Source of the DNA: Nitrosomonas sp.
GTDB taxonomy: Bacteria > Pseudomonadota > Gammaproteobacteria > Burkholderiales > Nitrosomonadaceae
Assembly (NCBI GenBank): GCA_019745325.1
Contig: JAIETK010000011.1
Coordinates: 1-64,000, forward strand
Length of the DNA stretch: 64,000 nt
Reading direction: 5' to 3'
A program made the position numbers and the translations under genes. The notes under the pieces were generated by a model. The model was not told where the DNA came from, did not search any database, and saw nothing but the letters and a program-made list of their open reading frames with translations. Shown here in pieces: positions 28,606 through 37,090 of the stretch (the first letter of the stretch is position 1; each line of letters begins with the position of its first letter).

Positions 28606-28726
28606 GCAGTCACTGAAAATCTTAGGGAAATGCTGATAATTTGGCTACGCAAGCGATTTGCCGCAGTGGGCGGCGCCCCCGGAGAAATTCGCCCATCGCG
28701 ATAAATCGCGCTACCACCGGGCACCA

Positions 28727-29440
28727 TCAGCCGCCGGCAGGCATTTGCAACGCTTTTTCGCCCATCACATCCGCTTCTCTTTCGAGCCCTTGATCATCGT
28801 TGACCGGCACGCCGTCTTTCATCTGCATGGTCGGCTGCACCCGGCCTTGCGCTTGCTGCACCACATGCCAGGCTTCGTGCGGCAAATGTTGCTCCTGCCC
28901 CGGCGCGACATGAATATCGGTGCCTTGCGCATAGGCCAGCGCGTTGAGTTGCGCCGGTTGCGATGAATTGTAATGAACCCGCACGGAATCCATCGACAGT
29001 CCCGACAACGATTCGATACCTGACTTGAGGTTATCCGGTAGACCGGTGTTATTCACGGTATTGTTCGGTTGAGCGGAAGACTGCTCTTTCAATTGCGCGG
29101 GAGAATCGGTAACCGCTTTTTTCTGTAACTCTTCCTCCTCAACACGCTGCAGCGGTTCGGATTTCTTCTGCAAGGACTCATCTTCCACAACGCGCTGAAC
29201 GGATTCGCCGGATAGCAGCTTGCGTTGCGCCAGCATGCGCGAGCTGCTGTGAATTTGCTGATTGATTTGCCGCTGCGCGATGGCTTGGGGAGAATTGGTC
29301 ATGGCGGTGATTAGTTGGCGCTGTGCGGCGACTGAGGCGCGATTGTCAGTGATGCTCCGTGCGGATTTGATATTTCCGGTAGCATTCTCAGAGTAGCGTA
29401 ATTGCCGTTGTGCAGCATCCATTGTCAACGCTTGCTTCAT
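28727..29440 (-). CDS. eCIS-core (DUF4157) HEXXH protein with loading leader
   Basis: ATG at 29440 with GGAGG upstream gives 237 aa. Residues 1-75 carry the leader shared with the next three genes: MKQAL at the start, TDNR near 31-34, AAQRQL, NSPQAIAQRQ, then AQRKLL. A Glu/Gln-rich linker follows. The C-terminal DUF4157 domain has GLSMDSVRVHYNSS, LNALAYAQGTDIHVAPGQ, LPHEAWHVVQQ (HEXXH, residues 188-192) and LEREADVMG. DUF4157 is established as a marker domain of extracellular contractile injection systems. It may be a metallopeptidase that trims cargo, or itself cargo. Confidence 0.85.
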   Translation of the reverse strand: MKQALTMDAAQRQLRYSENATGNIKSARSITDNRASVAAQRQLITAMTNSPQAIAQRQINQQIHSSSRMLAQRKLLSGESVQRVVEDESLQKKSEPLQRVEEEELQKKAVTDSPAQLKEQSSAQPNNTVNNTGLPDNLKSGIESLSGLSMDSVRVHYNSSQPAQLNALAYAQGTDIHVAPGQEQHLPHEAWHVVQQAQGRVQPTMQMKDGVPVNDDQGLEREADVMGEKALQMPAGG

Positions 29441-29548
29441 AATAACCTCCATTCAAACCAACTATCAGGGAAACAAGATCAAATCTATAATCTCATTGTA
29501 TACAGTCCATGGTACAGCAAAATCGCAAGCAAGCCCATGACTTGACGA

Positions 29549-31090
29549 CTAAAAAGCCTTCACGATTTCGTCAACATCGCTATCCGATAACACGCCTGCT
29601 TCCAACGCGGTCAGATCATGACCTTTATTTTTCAACTGCTCTAACATACGTTTACTATTTTCGCTGAGCGTCTTATCTTTGTCTTGCTGGTGCTGGTTTG
29701 TTCCGGATTTTTTGGCCACAAACGTCTCATAAAATTCTTTTCGCTTGTTTTTATCAACCGCAACGGACACATCCAACTTTAGCCATTGATGAACAATATT
29801 ATCCATCAGTGTTTCTTGATCACCGGATGGACCTCGCGTTCCGCTGTAATACCCTCCATCCGGCTGCATCCAGGATAACGCTTTTGAAATAACCCCGCCC
29901 AAACCGCCGGCACCGGATACGACAACCTTGCTCATCGCATTATTTTTCCCCATACCGACGGTACGGCCAGCCTGACTATTACCTTCCTCTTCAAAGTAAA
30001 CTGTTTTAATCCCCATCGCTGCAATCGGTTCGAGATGCCCGCTTCGTCCCCCAAAATGCGTCATCTTGTCACTATATTGATTGAAAAATCCATATTGTTT
30101 GCCTAAGTTGGTATAACCGGCTTCATTTAACTTATCTGCTGTAAACCGGTTATCGCTTGTGAGGTTATCTGATAATGCACCTTCCATACCACCCGCGAGA
30201 GAACCCGCAATAGCAAATTTCTTCCCCTTTGCTATTTTGGAAATAATCTTGTTGCCTGCACCCGCACTCAGCCAATGCTCCGTTTTAGCAGTTTGGAGTG
30301 AATTGATTGCGCCACTTTCTGCAGGATCCCCTTTGAACCAAAGGACTGCATTCCCTGCACTGTTTAATGCTTTCATTTTTCCACCCAACTCGGTTTCCAC
30401 GTCATCATGCCCATAATCCTGAATCAAAGTATCCTTAAGGGATTTGTCAGATGGCAGTTTCTCATACTCATTAATAAGCTCTTCTACTTTTCCTGTTTGA
30501 TATACACGTGGCTCTTTATTGGATCTACCCTTCCAAGTTTCTAGCGCCTCCTGTCGACTGTCATGAGGATTGCTAGCTGAAGTTGCATAAACCTCTGTTT
30601 TATCTTTCACACTATGAGTAGATAAAAGTCCATACAGTTTTTTGTCAACATAATCAGCATCGGTAGATTCTGCATGATCTGTATCTTTGGGAACCGAAAC
30701 GATTAAACCGTTGTAGTAATTGTCTCTAGTTTCGTTTTGACCGGCCAGCCTTACTCCCGCTACCGCCATCCGGGAATCTCCGCTCATTTGAATATTGAAA
30801 TGAACCCAGTTGTTAAATTTTTTCTTTCTCAATGCGCCTAAACTGGGAGCAGCCGCTGTTATTTTTTTGAATTGCATCAGCATTTGCGGATCTGAGTGCA
30901 ATTGATTTTTAACCAGCCGCTGTGCAATGGATTGCGGGGAATTTACCATGAGAGCCTTCAATTGGCGTTGACTTGCTGCCAATTCCCGGTTATCAACAAA
31001 AGTTTGGCTGACAAAAGCGCTATTATTTGCATGCACATTAGCGCGGTGTGATTGCCGCTGCTCTGTTTCGACCGGTAATGAACGTTTCAT
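29549..31090 (-). CDS. Putative eCIS cargo, function not recognised (513 aa)
   Basis: 513 aa after GAGGGGG and ATG. Residues 1-72 are the shared leader: MKRSL, VDNR at 32-35, ASQRQL, NSPQSIAQR. The remaining ~440 residues resemble nothing I can name. Features: RMAVAGVRLAGQ, SAGAGNKIISKIAKGKKF, a Gly/Ala turn AIAGSLAGGMEGALS, HFGGRSGHLEPIAAMGIK, VVVSGAGGLGGVISK. The GRSGHLEPIAAMGIK stretch is faintly like nucleotide-sugar-dependent GT-B folds, but that is a guess. No signal peptide or membrane segment. Position between other cargo genes supports a translocated effector. Confidence 0.7.
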   Translation of the reverse strand: MKRSLPVETEQRQSHRANVHANNSAFVSQTFVDNRELAASQRQLKALMVNSPQSIAQRLVKNQLHSDPQMLMQFKKITAAAPSLGALRKKKFNNWVHFNIQMSGDSRMAVAGVRLAGQNETRDNYYNGLIVSVPKDTDHAESTDADYVDKKLYGLLSTHSVKDKTEVYATSASNPHDSRQEALETWKGRSNKEPRVYQTGKVEELINEYEKLPSDKSLKDTLIQDYGHDDVETELGGKMKALNSAGNAVLWFKGDPAESGAINSLQTAKTEHWLSAGAGNKIISKIAKGKKFAIAGSLAGGMEGALSDNLTSDNRFTADKLNEAGYTNLGKQYGFFNQYSDKMTHFGGRSGHLEPIAAMGIKTVYFEEEGNSQAGRTVGMGKNNAMSKVVVSGAGGLGGVISKALSWMQPDGGYYSGTRGPSGDQETLMDNIVHQWLKLDVSVAVDKNKRKEFYETFVAKKSGTNQHQQDKDKTLSENSKRMLEQLKNKGHDLTALEAGVLSDSDVDEIVKAF

Positions 31091-31110
31091 AATAACCCCC
31101 TCACAATTTC

Positions 31111-32982
31111 CTACTTGTCTCCAGTGATCAGTCGAGCAAAATCAACATCTGTGTGAAGTACCGCTAATGCTTCCTGAATTGCTTTCAGGATCGGCTGAAT
31201 TTTTATGCTGGTATTTGCTAGATCATGTGCTTCCAATCCATCGACTGCCAATGAAATCTCCGCAGGATCTTTGTCTTGAGCCAGCGCCATCACCATTTGC
31301 TCAACTGGTGCAAAATACTTCACTATGTCCGTTTTTTTGAAGGTAGGTTGGTTGCCAAGTTTAGCCGTATAAGCCGCAAAATAGGCTCCAGCAATACGCG
31401 TAGCCCCTGCCCATGATTGCGCTTGCACCACATACTGCTGTGGAATCCCTATGGCATCTCCTTTCACGGAAGTATCGCCTTGTGGTTTACCGAAAAGTGA
31501 ATTTTCATCGTAAGTCTTAGCGCTGTCGATTTTCAGCCGGGCACCGCCCGCCCCAACGCCGGTTGGAACCGAAGCTAGCGGGTTATAAGCGATATCCGTA
31601 TTGTCTTTTTTAGCTTTAATATAGTTATCGAGCAATGCTCTGCCTTCCGAAGCGCGGTTACCCCATGCATTCTTTTTGCCGGTAGATTTGTCAATTTCAG
31701 TGTAAGTACTGGCCTTAACCAGAAAATTCGGTTCCGTCGGATAAATCAGCGCCGGTTCCACACTAAACGCTGCCTGACGAATGGTCATATCCACCACGTT
31801 AGCACGGACGGTATGACGGAAGTCTTGCTCCGGATTCAATCCTTTGTATTGCTCCGGCTCGGCAATGAGATTATAGCCGCCGATGACAAAATCATGATCG
31901 CCTCCGCCTTCCAGAACTTGGTCGTAAGCATCCAGCACATTTAACCAGCCGCCCTTTTTGTCAGGGATGAGTGTCGAAAAATCAGGCGCATCTGCATCGA
32001 TCGAATGAAGATAGACCTCTCCAGTTTTATTGGAACTCTTCAGATGGTTTTCTATCTCCGCTGTGCCCTTGCCAACTTTGCTGCGCAGTGCGCCATAAGG
32101 TACGCCTTTTTCCGCCCGCTTGGCTTTGAATACCTCGGCAGCTTTAAGCGCATCAACAACGATATTATCTTTCTTCCAGTTTACCGTATCCGTTGCATTC
32201 AACTTTCCACTTGCAAGAGTCTCACCAACTTCCGTGGTGGTTTTTTCCGGCAATCCGCCGCCTTTGTAGCGATACCCCCACGTTGTCCCTTCAATGCGGC
32301 TCGTAGCTTTACCCAGAACATTCAGCGCCGTATCCGCGGCTTTGATAACAGCATCACTTTCCGCATTCTCGTTCGCTTTTATATCAAATTCGGCGCGGCT
32401 GTTAATCAAAAAGTTTACTCCCAAGCGGGCCTTACGTTCGTCAGAACCCCATTCTTGTGAGCCTTCTACATATTTGTTGGCCAAGGATGCTGCTCCCGAT
32501 TCGCCTGACCAAACAATCGCAGTACCGATATAGCCACGTTTTCCTTTAGCATCGCGAGAAATTTTAAAAGTGGGACGGCTAAATACGTTCTTCAGCTCAA
32601 TCTTATCAGAGCTATCCAAGGCCTCGACTTTATCGAGATTAACATCGACCGCTTTCCGCTGAATCACTCCCTGCGGCCGATATACTTTGGGAAATTTTCC
32701 CTGAAGTGATTTTTCATCTTTGAACTGCGCAGGACCATCCGGAATACTTGAAATCATTTTGCGTTGTGCCTGCAGCCGCTCACTGTTGTGCATTTTCTGA
32801 TTAATTTGCCGCTGTTCGATGGCCTTCGACGAATTCATCATGGTGTCTCTCAATTGCCGTTGAATTGCAGTCGACTCACGGTTATCCGTAAATGCTTGAT
32901 GGACAAGCACTGAATTACTTGTCGAATCATAAGCACAACATGTCCGATTCTTCTCCGATTCAATAGGCAATGTTTGTTTCAC
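31111..32982 (-). CDS. Putative eCIS cargo, possibly glycosyltransferase-like (623 aa)
   Basis: 623 aa starting with GTG at 32982 after AGAGG. Shared leader at 1-75: MKQTL, TDNR at 32-35, AIQRQL, NSSKAIEQRQ, AQRKM. The rest is a large soluble protein. The segment PYGALRSKVGK, GEVYLHSIDADAPDFSTL and HDFVIGGYNLI then ALIYPTEPNFLVKAS has an acidic D-x-D in a strand-like setting, reminiscent of GT-A glycosyltransferases, but the match is weak. A C-terminal helical domain follows (YVVQAQSWAGATRIAG). No secretion signal. Probably a toxin or host-modifying effector; the activity is not established. Confidence 0.7.
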   Translation of the reverse strand: MKQTLPIESEKNRTCCAYDSTSNSVLVHQAFTDNRESTAIQRQLRDTMMNSSKAIEQRQINQKMHNSERLQAQRKMISSIPDGPAQFKDEKSLQGKFPKVYRPQGVIQRKAVDVNLDKVEALDSSDKIELKNVFSRPTFKISRDAKGKRGYIGTAIVWSGESGAASLANKYVEGSQEWGSDERKARLGVNFLINSRAEFDIKANENAESDAVIKAADTALNVLGKATSRIEGTTWGYRYKGGGLPEKTTTEVGETLASGKLNATDTVNWKKDNIVVDALKAAEVFKAKRAEKGVPYGALRSKVGKGTAEIENHLKSSNKTGEVYLHSIDADAPDFSTLIPDKKGGWLNVLDAYDQVLEGGGDHDFVIGGYNLIAEPEQYKGLNPEQDFRHTVRANVVDMTIRQAAFSVEPALIYPTEPNFLVKASTYTEIDKSTGKKNAWGNRASEGRALLDNYIKAKKDNTDIAYNPLASVPTGVGAGGARLKIDSAKTYDENSLFGKPQGDTSVKGDAIGIPQQYVVQAQSWAGATRIAGAYFAAYTAKLGNQPTFKKTDIVKYFAPVEQMVMALAQDKDPAEISLAVDGLEAHDLANTSIKIQPILKAIQEALAVLHTDVDFARLITGDK

Positions 32983-33033
32983 TCATATACCTCTAGCTTA
33001 TTTTGATATCGCATAAACTTTCTGCACCTGCAG

Positions 33034-33744
33034 CTAAGTCAACCATACCTTCCAACGGCCTTTGCCATATTGATACACAGAATCATGAAAAACATTCTCG
33101 CAATAACGCCAATCTTGATAAGTCTTTTGTCCCATATAGCTATTGCCGCGGTTAAACTGCGGGTTCTGTGGAAATACCCAGCCTTTATCATCCCCTAACC
33201 CCCCGTTTTGCCGGCCAAGCGAGTGGCCCGCATCCCAGTTCTGTCCAATTTTCATCGGATTTGGATTAGCCGTAGAGCCCGAATCTTGGTCGACTTTCTT
33301 ATCCGCCTGGCTGACATCATAAATCTCGTAGGCATAATTGACCGTTCCCGGGATAGCTTTCCAGCTATTGACATACTCTCTGGTCTCTTTTGTAGTATTG
33401 GTTCCTTTGTTTAAATCGTTTTTTAACACTGTAAAGTCATAACTTGGATTGGCTTCACTACCGGTGGAGTGTATCGTCATCAATTGCGCAACCGTTTTGA
33501 TTGACGATCTGGGTAAGGTTTTTTGTAACCGGTTTTGCAAGCCGCCTTGCATCATTGCCGCTGTCTTACGCTGCGACACAACGCGGAAGCTATCGTTAAT
33601 AATCTTTTTGAGTTCCCGCTGCGCGATCGCATGCGGACGATTATCCACAATTCGCTGCTTAGCGATATGCGAAGATTCGCCTGCAGCAATCTTTTGTCTC
33701 AGATCCGCAGAGTAACGAGTTTTGGTTATTAACGACCGCTTCAT
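33034..33744 (-). CDS. Putative eCIS nuclease toxin (DNA/RNA non-specific endonuclease-like)
   Basis: 236 aa behind AAGGAGG. Residues 1-75 are the shared leader: MKRSL, VDNR at 33-36, AIAQRELKKI, VVSQRK. The C-terminal ~135 residues match His-Me-finger nucleases of the non-specific endonuclease type. WDAGHSLGRQNGG has the catalytic His at 174, where the family usually has DRGH. GWVFPQNPQFNRGNSY supplies the metal-binding Asn, followed by a closing strand GRWKVWLT. The leader plus toxin domain layout resembles polymorphic toxins. No immunity gene is adjacent, as expected for a weapon released from the cell. Confidence 0.8.
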   Translation of the reverse strand: MKRSLITKTRYSADLRQKIAAGESSHIAKQRIVDNRPHAIAQRELKKIINDSFRVVSQRKTAAMMQGGLQNRLQKTLPRSSIKTVAQLMTIHSTGSEANPSYDFTVLKNDLNKGTNTTKETREYVNSWKAIPGTVNYAYEIYDVSQADKKVDQDSGSTANPNPMKIGQNWDAGHSLGRQNGGLGDDKGWVFPQNPQFNRGNSYMGQKTYQDWRYCENVFHDSVYQYGKGRWKVWLT

Positions 33745-33803
33745 GCAGCCTCCTTCCAGAAATATCCAGCATGCAACTTTGCAAACTCTGTAACAGAACT
33801 TTC

Positions 33804-34424
33804 CTAACGATCCGCCACATCCCGATAGATCAACACCGTAAAATCATCTTCCAGGTAATCATCGAAACATTCCACTCGCGGCGACAGTTCCCGGCAAAAC
33901 GCGGGAATCGCTTCGCGATCATGTCCAACCAGCAAATCATGCGGCGGAAAACGGTTTTTGTCCAGCATGTTAAAAGCCAGCGCGATTCCGGCGCTGTCAT
34001 ACAGTTTGCAGATCATGTCGGTATAAAAACTTTCATTGTTACAGCGATAACCCAATACGCCGCTGGCGAAGACATAATCGAATTGCGGCAATGCCGCAGT
34101 GCTGAAGTCCGTTTGAAAAAAAACGGTTCGCGCGTGACCGTCATAGCGCCTCCGGGCTTCGGTTATGAATTCGGGCATTTGATCGATACCGGTATAATCA
34201 AAACCCGAAAAATGCAAATCGAGGAAAGCTTTCAGATCGCCGTAACCGCAGCCAATGTCCAGAATCGTCGCGCCGTTCAGATTTCCAGCCTTCATTAATG
34301 TTTGAAACCGTAACTGTTGGCTGTTCATATTGCGCCAGCCGAGTGCTTCAACGGTGCCTGGCTGGAACTGCCCGATGCGGTGCCGGTGATAGTGCAAGAT
34401 CGTTGCTTTCTCGATGAGATTCAC
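33804..34424 (-). CDS. SAM-dependent methyltransferase within the eCIS locus
   Basis: 206 aa starting at GTG 34424, AAAGGAG nine bases before. Class I fold: motif I ATILDIGCGYGDLKAFL, DYTGIDQMPEFI (motif II acidic Asp), FDYVFASGVLGYR (motif IV region). The gene follows the membrane protein by 28 bp and precedes the cargo genes by 59 bp, so it is in the same transcript. It could modify a structural or cargo protein, or be a passenger; nothing in the sequence shows the substrate. Confidence 0.8.
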   Translation of the reverse strand: MNLIEKATILHYHRHRIGQFQPGTVEALGWRNMNSQQLRFQTLMKAGNLNGATILDIGCGYGDLKAFLDLHFSGFDYTGIDQMPEFITEARRRYDGHARTVFFQTDFSTAALPQFDYVFASGVLGYRCNNESFYTDMICKLYDSAGIALAFNMLDKNRFPPHDLLVGHDREAIPAFCRELSPRVECFDDYLEDDFTVLIYRDVADR

Positions 34425-34452
34425 GGCTATTCACTCCTTTAAAATCAGTTAG

Positions 34453-37083
34453 CTAGATTTTAGTGTGGTTGTCATAAGCCAGAACTCTCGGGCGCGTTGG
34501 TTTTCTCATTTGTTTTTTCCGTCGTTGATACACCACAATACTGACTGCGACACCGCCAAAAAGCAGCATGATTAATGGCAAATTGCCTTCCGAAACCGGT
34601 TCCAGCATGGGATCGTACGTCAACAGCAATAACGCGACGACCAAGGTTGGAACCCCGATCAGGAGCAGATAAAACACGTACCAGTTTCTGATTTTGCTGC
34701 GGATCCGGCATGAATAAAAATACAAACCGGTATAAATCAGGCAAAGTGCAACCAGCAAGCCGAATGCGATACGGAACAGGTAACGGTTATCGCAAACCAC
34801 TTTCTCCAGCATCGATTCCGGTTCCCCATGCCACGTCGCGGCTTGAAAAAACCGTGTCAGGCAACCGCTCACCGATTGAATTTCATCGCAGCGGAACGGC
34901 ATTTCCGCGGTAACTTCCGCTTCATTCGTCATGAACGGCCAAAAGCCGATACCGCCGAAATTATCCTTGAAATACACTACATCATCTTCCAATTGCTTCC
35001 AATTCTTGCCGTCGAATTCGATCACCGGAATAATATTTCTTAATAACAACCCCCGCTCCATGCCGTGTAATTCGCTGTTCTCAATTTCCAGCCGTAAATT
35101 CTTCTTCGAATCGGTTGTCGGTTCTTCGATAAATACCAGGATCCTGGTATTCAAAGTTTCCTGCGATGGAAAATTCGGCATCATCGCTATCCCGGTTGCG
35201 GATTTTGTCTGATCGATCCATGCCAGCAGATTGGAATACCGGTAAATACCGGTTCCCAGTCTGGATTGGGAAACCAGAATATTGACAAAGTAATCATTGG
35301 CCTCAATCTGCAACCGCTTCTGCAAATCCGAGAAAAACCGGTTGAATAGCCCCACCGACTCGTAGTCATCCGGAAAATCATTAAAATAGAGCGTTATGCC
35401 ATCCCCGCGCGTTGCCGGCTTGATAGCGCCGAACGTGACTTTCTGTGTAAATTCTGAAGCGCTGTCGGTGAGCCGGCCGGTCAGCAGATTAACGATGCTG
35501 TCCGCCAGCGTCTCGAAAACCGTCACTTTGGCGGCATACGTCAGCGACTTCCACCGGTCCCAGTACGATTTATCGTTATGCACAACCCAATCGACTTTGC
35601 TGTTGTGCTTGCGCGCCGTTCGAATAAAAGCGGTTTGAAGATTCTGACCGGGATCGTTCGCCGACAACGCCGTAACCTCATGATGCGGATTATTGGTCTG
35701 CTTGATAATCCCGTCCTCGTCGAATGACAAACCATAGTACGCCACTCGCGACAATACGCTGAAATTAACCGTATGCGCGGCGCCATCCGCGATCCAGAAC
35801 GGATAAAAACCGTAGACGAGTCCCGATAGATCGTCCAAAACGCAACCGCAACCGCTGCCGTCCCACTGTATCGGCGTTGCCGCGCGATAGCCGGGTTTTT
35901 TCTTGTAATGCAACTGGATCGCGGGATGGATGACATTCTCATAGACGCCGCTTACAAATTCATTGATCAGGGCCAGATCCGCCGCTTCACAATCGTCCTT
36001 GCGCCGCATGCGCAATAAATCGATTTGTTTTAGCTGCTGCGAGAAATCGGGTATTCCTTGATAAGGGCCGGTTAGTAAATCCTCGGTTAATTTATGAAAA
36101 TCATCGTCGCTCAACTTTAATCGAGAGACATATTCATTCTGCTGATCGGGGTTCTGACAAGCGCCGAACCCCGCATCGACTTTGGATTTTACCGCTTGAG
36201 CAAACAGATGTTGATCTGGATAGGCGATACCGCTGAGGGTATTTTCCAGCAACTGGACGAGAGTGCCATTGAGCGTGGCAAACAGCGTATCGCCCATGAG
36301 GACTTCCAGAAAACTCTGGCTGATAACCGGGTCCGCGTAACGATAGTAACGCTCAATCACCGAAGCCAGCTTCTCGGCCAATTCCGGAAAATCAGTCAAC
36401 ACGCCCGTCACGGCTTCTTTCAGTGCTTCGATATTGTCAAACCGTTTGTTGACCAGTTTCGCCAGTTGCGCCTGAATCTGGTTCTTGCCTTGCAGTACCT
36501 TGAAATCTTCCGCCGATAATTGGTAATAATAGGTCGTGAGCAGATTCTTGTTAGGCTTGCCTGGATCCGGCAGCGGCTCGACCAGCTGCAGATACAGATA
36601 AACCAGATCCAGCAGCGCTTGATCGCTGCCGGTTCGTCTCACACCAAAATACTGACTCCTCTGCTTTTCCGGCTGATCATCGTTCCATTCCGCAAAATCC
36701 GAACTGATAAGGATTTTCAACTCTTCTGGAAACATACCGGCAAACGATGCAATGCGTTCCAATCGCAGAATCGTCTCGTCGACATAGCGGCGGCCGACGG
36801 GTTCGATCTTAAAATCGTAAATAAAACGTTGCAGCCAGAATAAGGTAACCGGTCCGAGCGTGCCATCCGTGAGCGGATGCTGTCTGAGCGCGGCATCGCG
36901 CGCCCAATCGCGGTCATGCTGATAGATCGCTGCGAGATTGTGCTGCATGCGTTTGACCGTGGATCTGTTCAAGTGACTGAAATGATCTTGATCCAGCAGA
37001 CGGTCATAATAAACTTCCGTTGCCGATACCGTTGTCAGACAGCAGCACCACAAAACGAAAATAAGGTAGAGATATCTATTCAT
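34453..37083 (-). CDS. Membrane-anchored GH18-like protein of the eCIS locus
   Basis: ATG at 37083 (876 aa), 7 bp after the ATPase stop. Signal peptide YLYLIFVLWCCCLTTVSA; then a peptidoglycan-binding-like stretch DGTLGPVTLFWLQRF (near 73); a helical middle; a GH18-like TIM-barrel section from about 420 (LVYGFYPFW, NFSVLSRVAYYGLSFDEDG) to about 740 (FGGIGFWPF). The catalytic DxxDxDxE motif appears as DGITLYFND (about 561), with the Glu replaced, so it is probably inactive. Three C-terminal membrane helices end in a basic tail. Likely anchors or docks the particle at the inner membrane, or helps release, but this is inference. Confidence 0.65.
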   Translation of the reverse strand: MNRYLYLIFVLWCCCLTTVSATEVYYDRLLDQDHFSHLNRSTVKRMQHNLAAIYQHDRDWARDAALRQHPLTDGTLGPVTLFWLQRFIYDFKIEPVGRRYVDETILRLERIASFAGMFPEELKILISSDFAEWNDDQPEKQRSQYFGVRRTGSDQALLDLVYLYLQLVEPLPDPGKPNKNLLTTYYYQLSAEDFKVLQGKNQIQAQLAKLVNKRFDNIEALKEAVTGVLTDFPELAEKLASVIERYYRYADPVISQSFLEVLMGDTLFATLNGTLVQLLENTLSGIAYPDQHLFAQAVKSKVDAGFGACQNPDQQNEYVSRLKLSDDDFHKLTEDLLTGPYQGIPDFSQQLKQIDLLRMRRKDDCEAADLALINEFVSGVYENVIHPAIQLHYKKKPGYRAATPIQWDGSGCGCVLDDLSGLVYGFYPFWIADGAAHTVNFSVLSRVAYYGLSFDEDGIIKQTNNPHHEVTALSANDPGQNLQTAFIRTARKHNSKVDWVVHNDKSYWDRWKSLTYAAKVTVFETLADSIVNLLTGRLTDSASEFTQKVTFGAIKPATRGDGITLYFNDFPDDYESVGLFNRFFSDLQKRLQIEANDYFVNILVSQSRLGTGIYRYSNLLAWIDQTKSATGIAMMPNFPSQETLNTRILVFIEEPTTDSKKNLRLEIENSELHGMERGLLLRNIIPVIEFDGKNWKQLEDDVVYFKDNFGGIGFWPFMTNEAEVTAEMPFRCDEIQSVSGCLTRFFQAATWHGEPESMLEKVVCDNRYLFRIAFGLLVALCLIYTGLYFYSCRIRSKIRNWYVFYLLLIGVPTLVVALLLLTYDPMLEPVSEGNLPLIMLLFGGVAVSIVVYQRRKKQMRKPTRPRVLAYDNHTKI

Positions 37084-37090
37084 TGCACAC

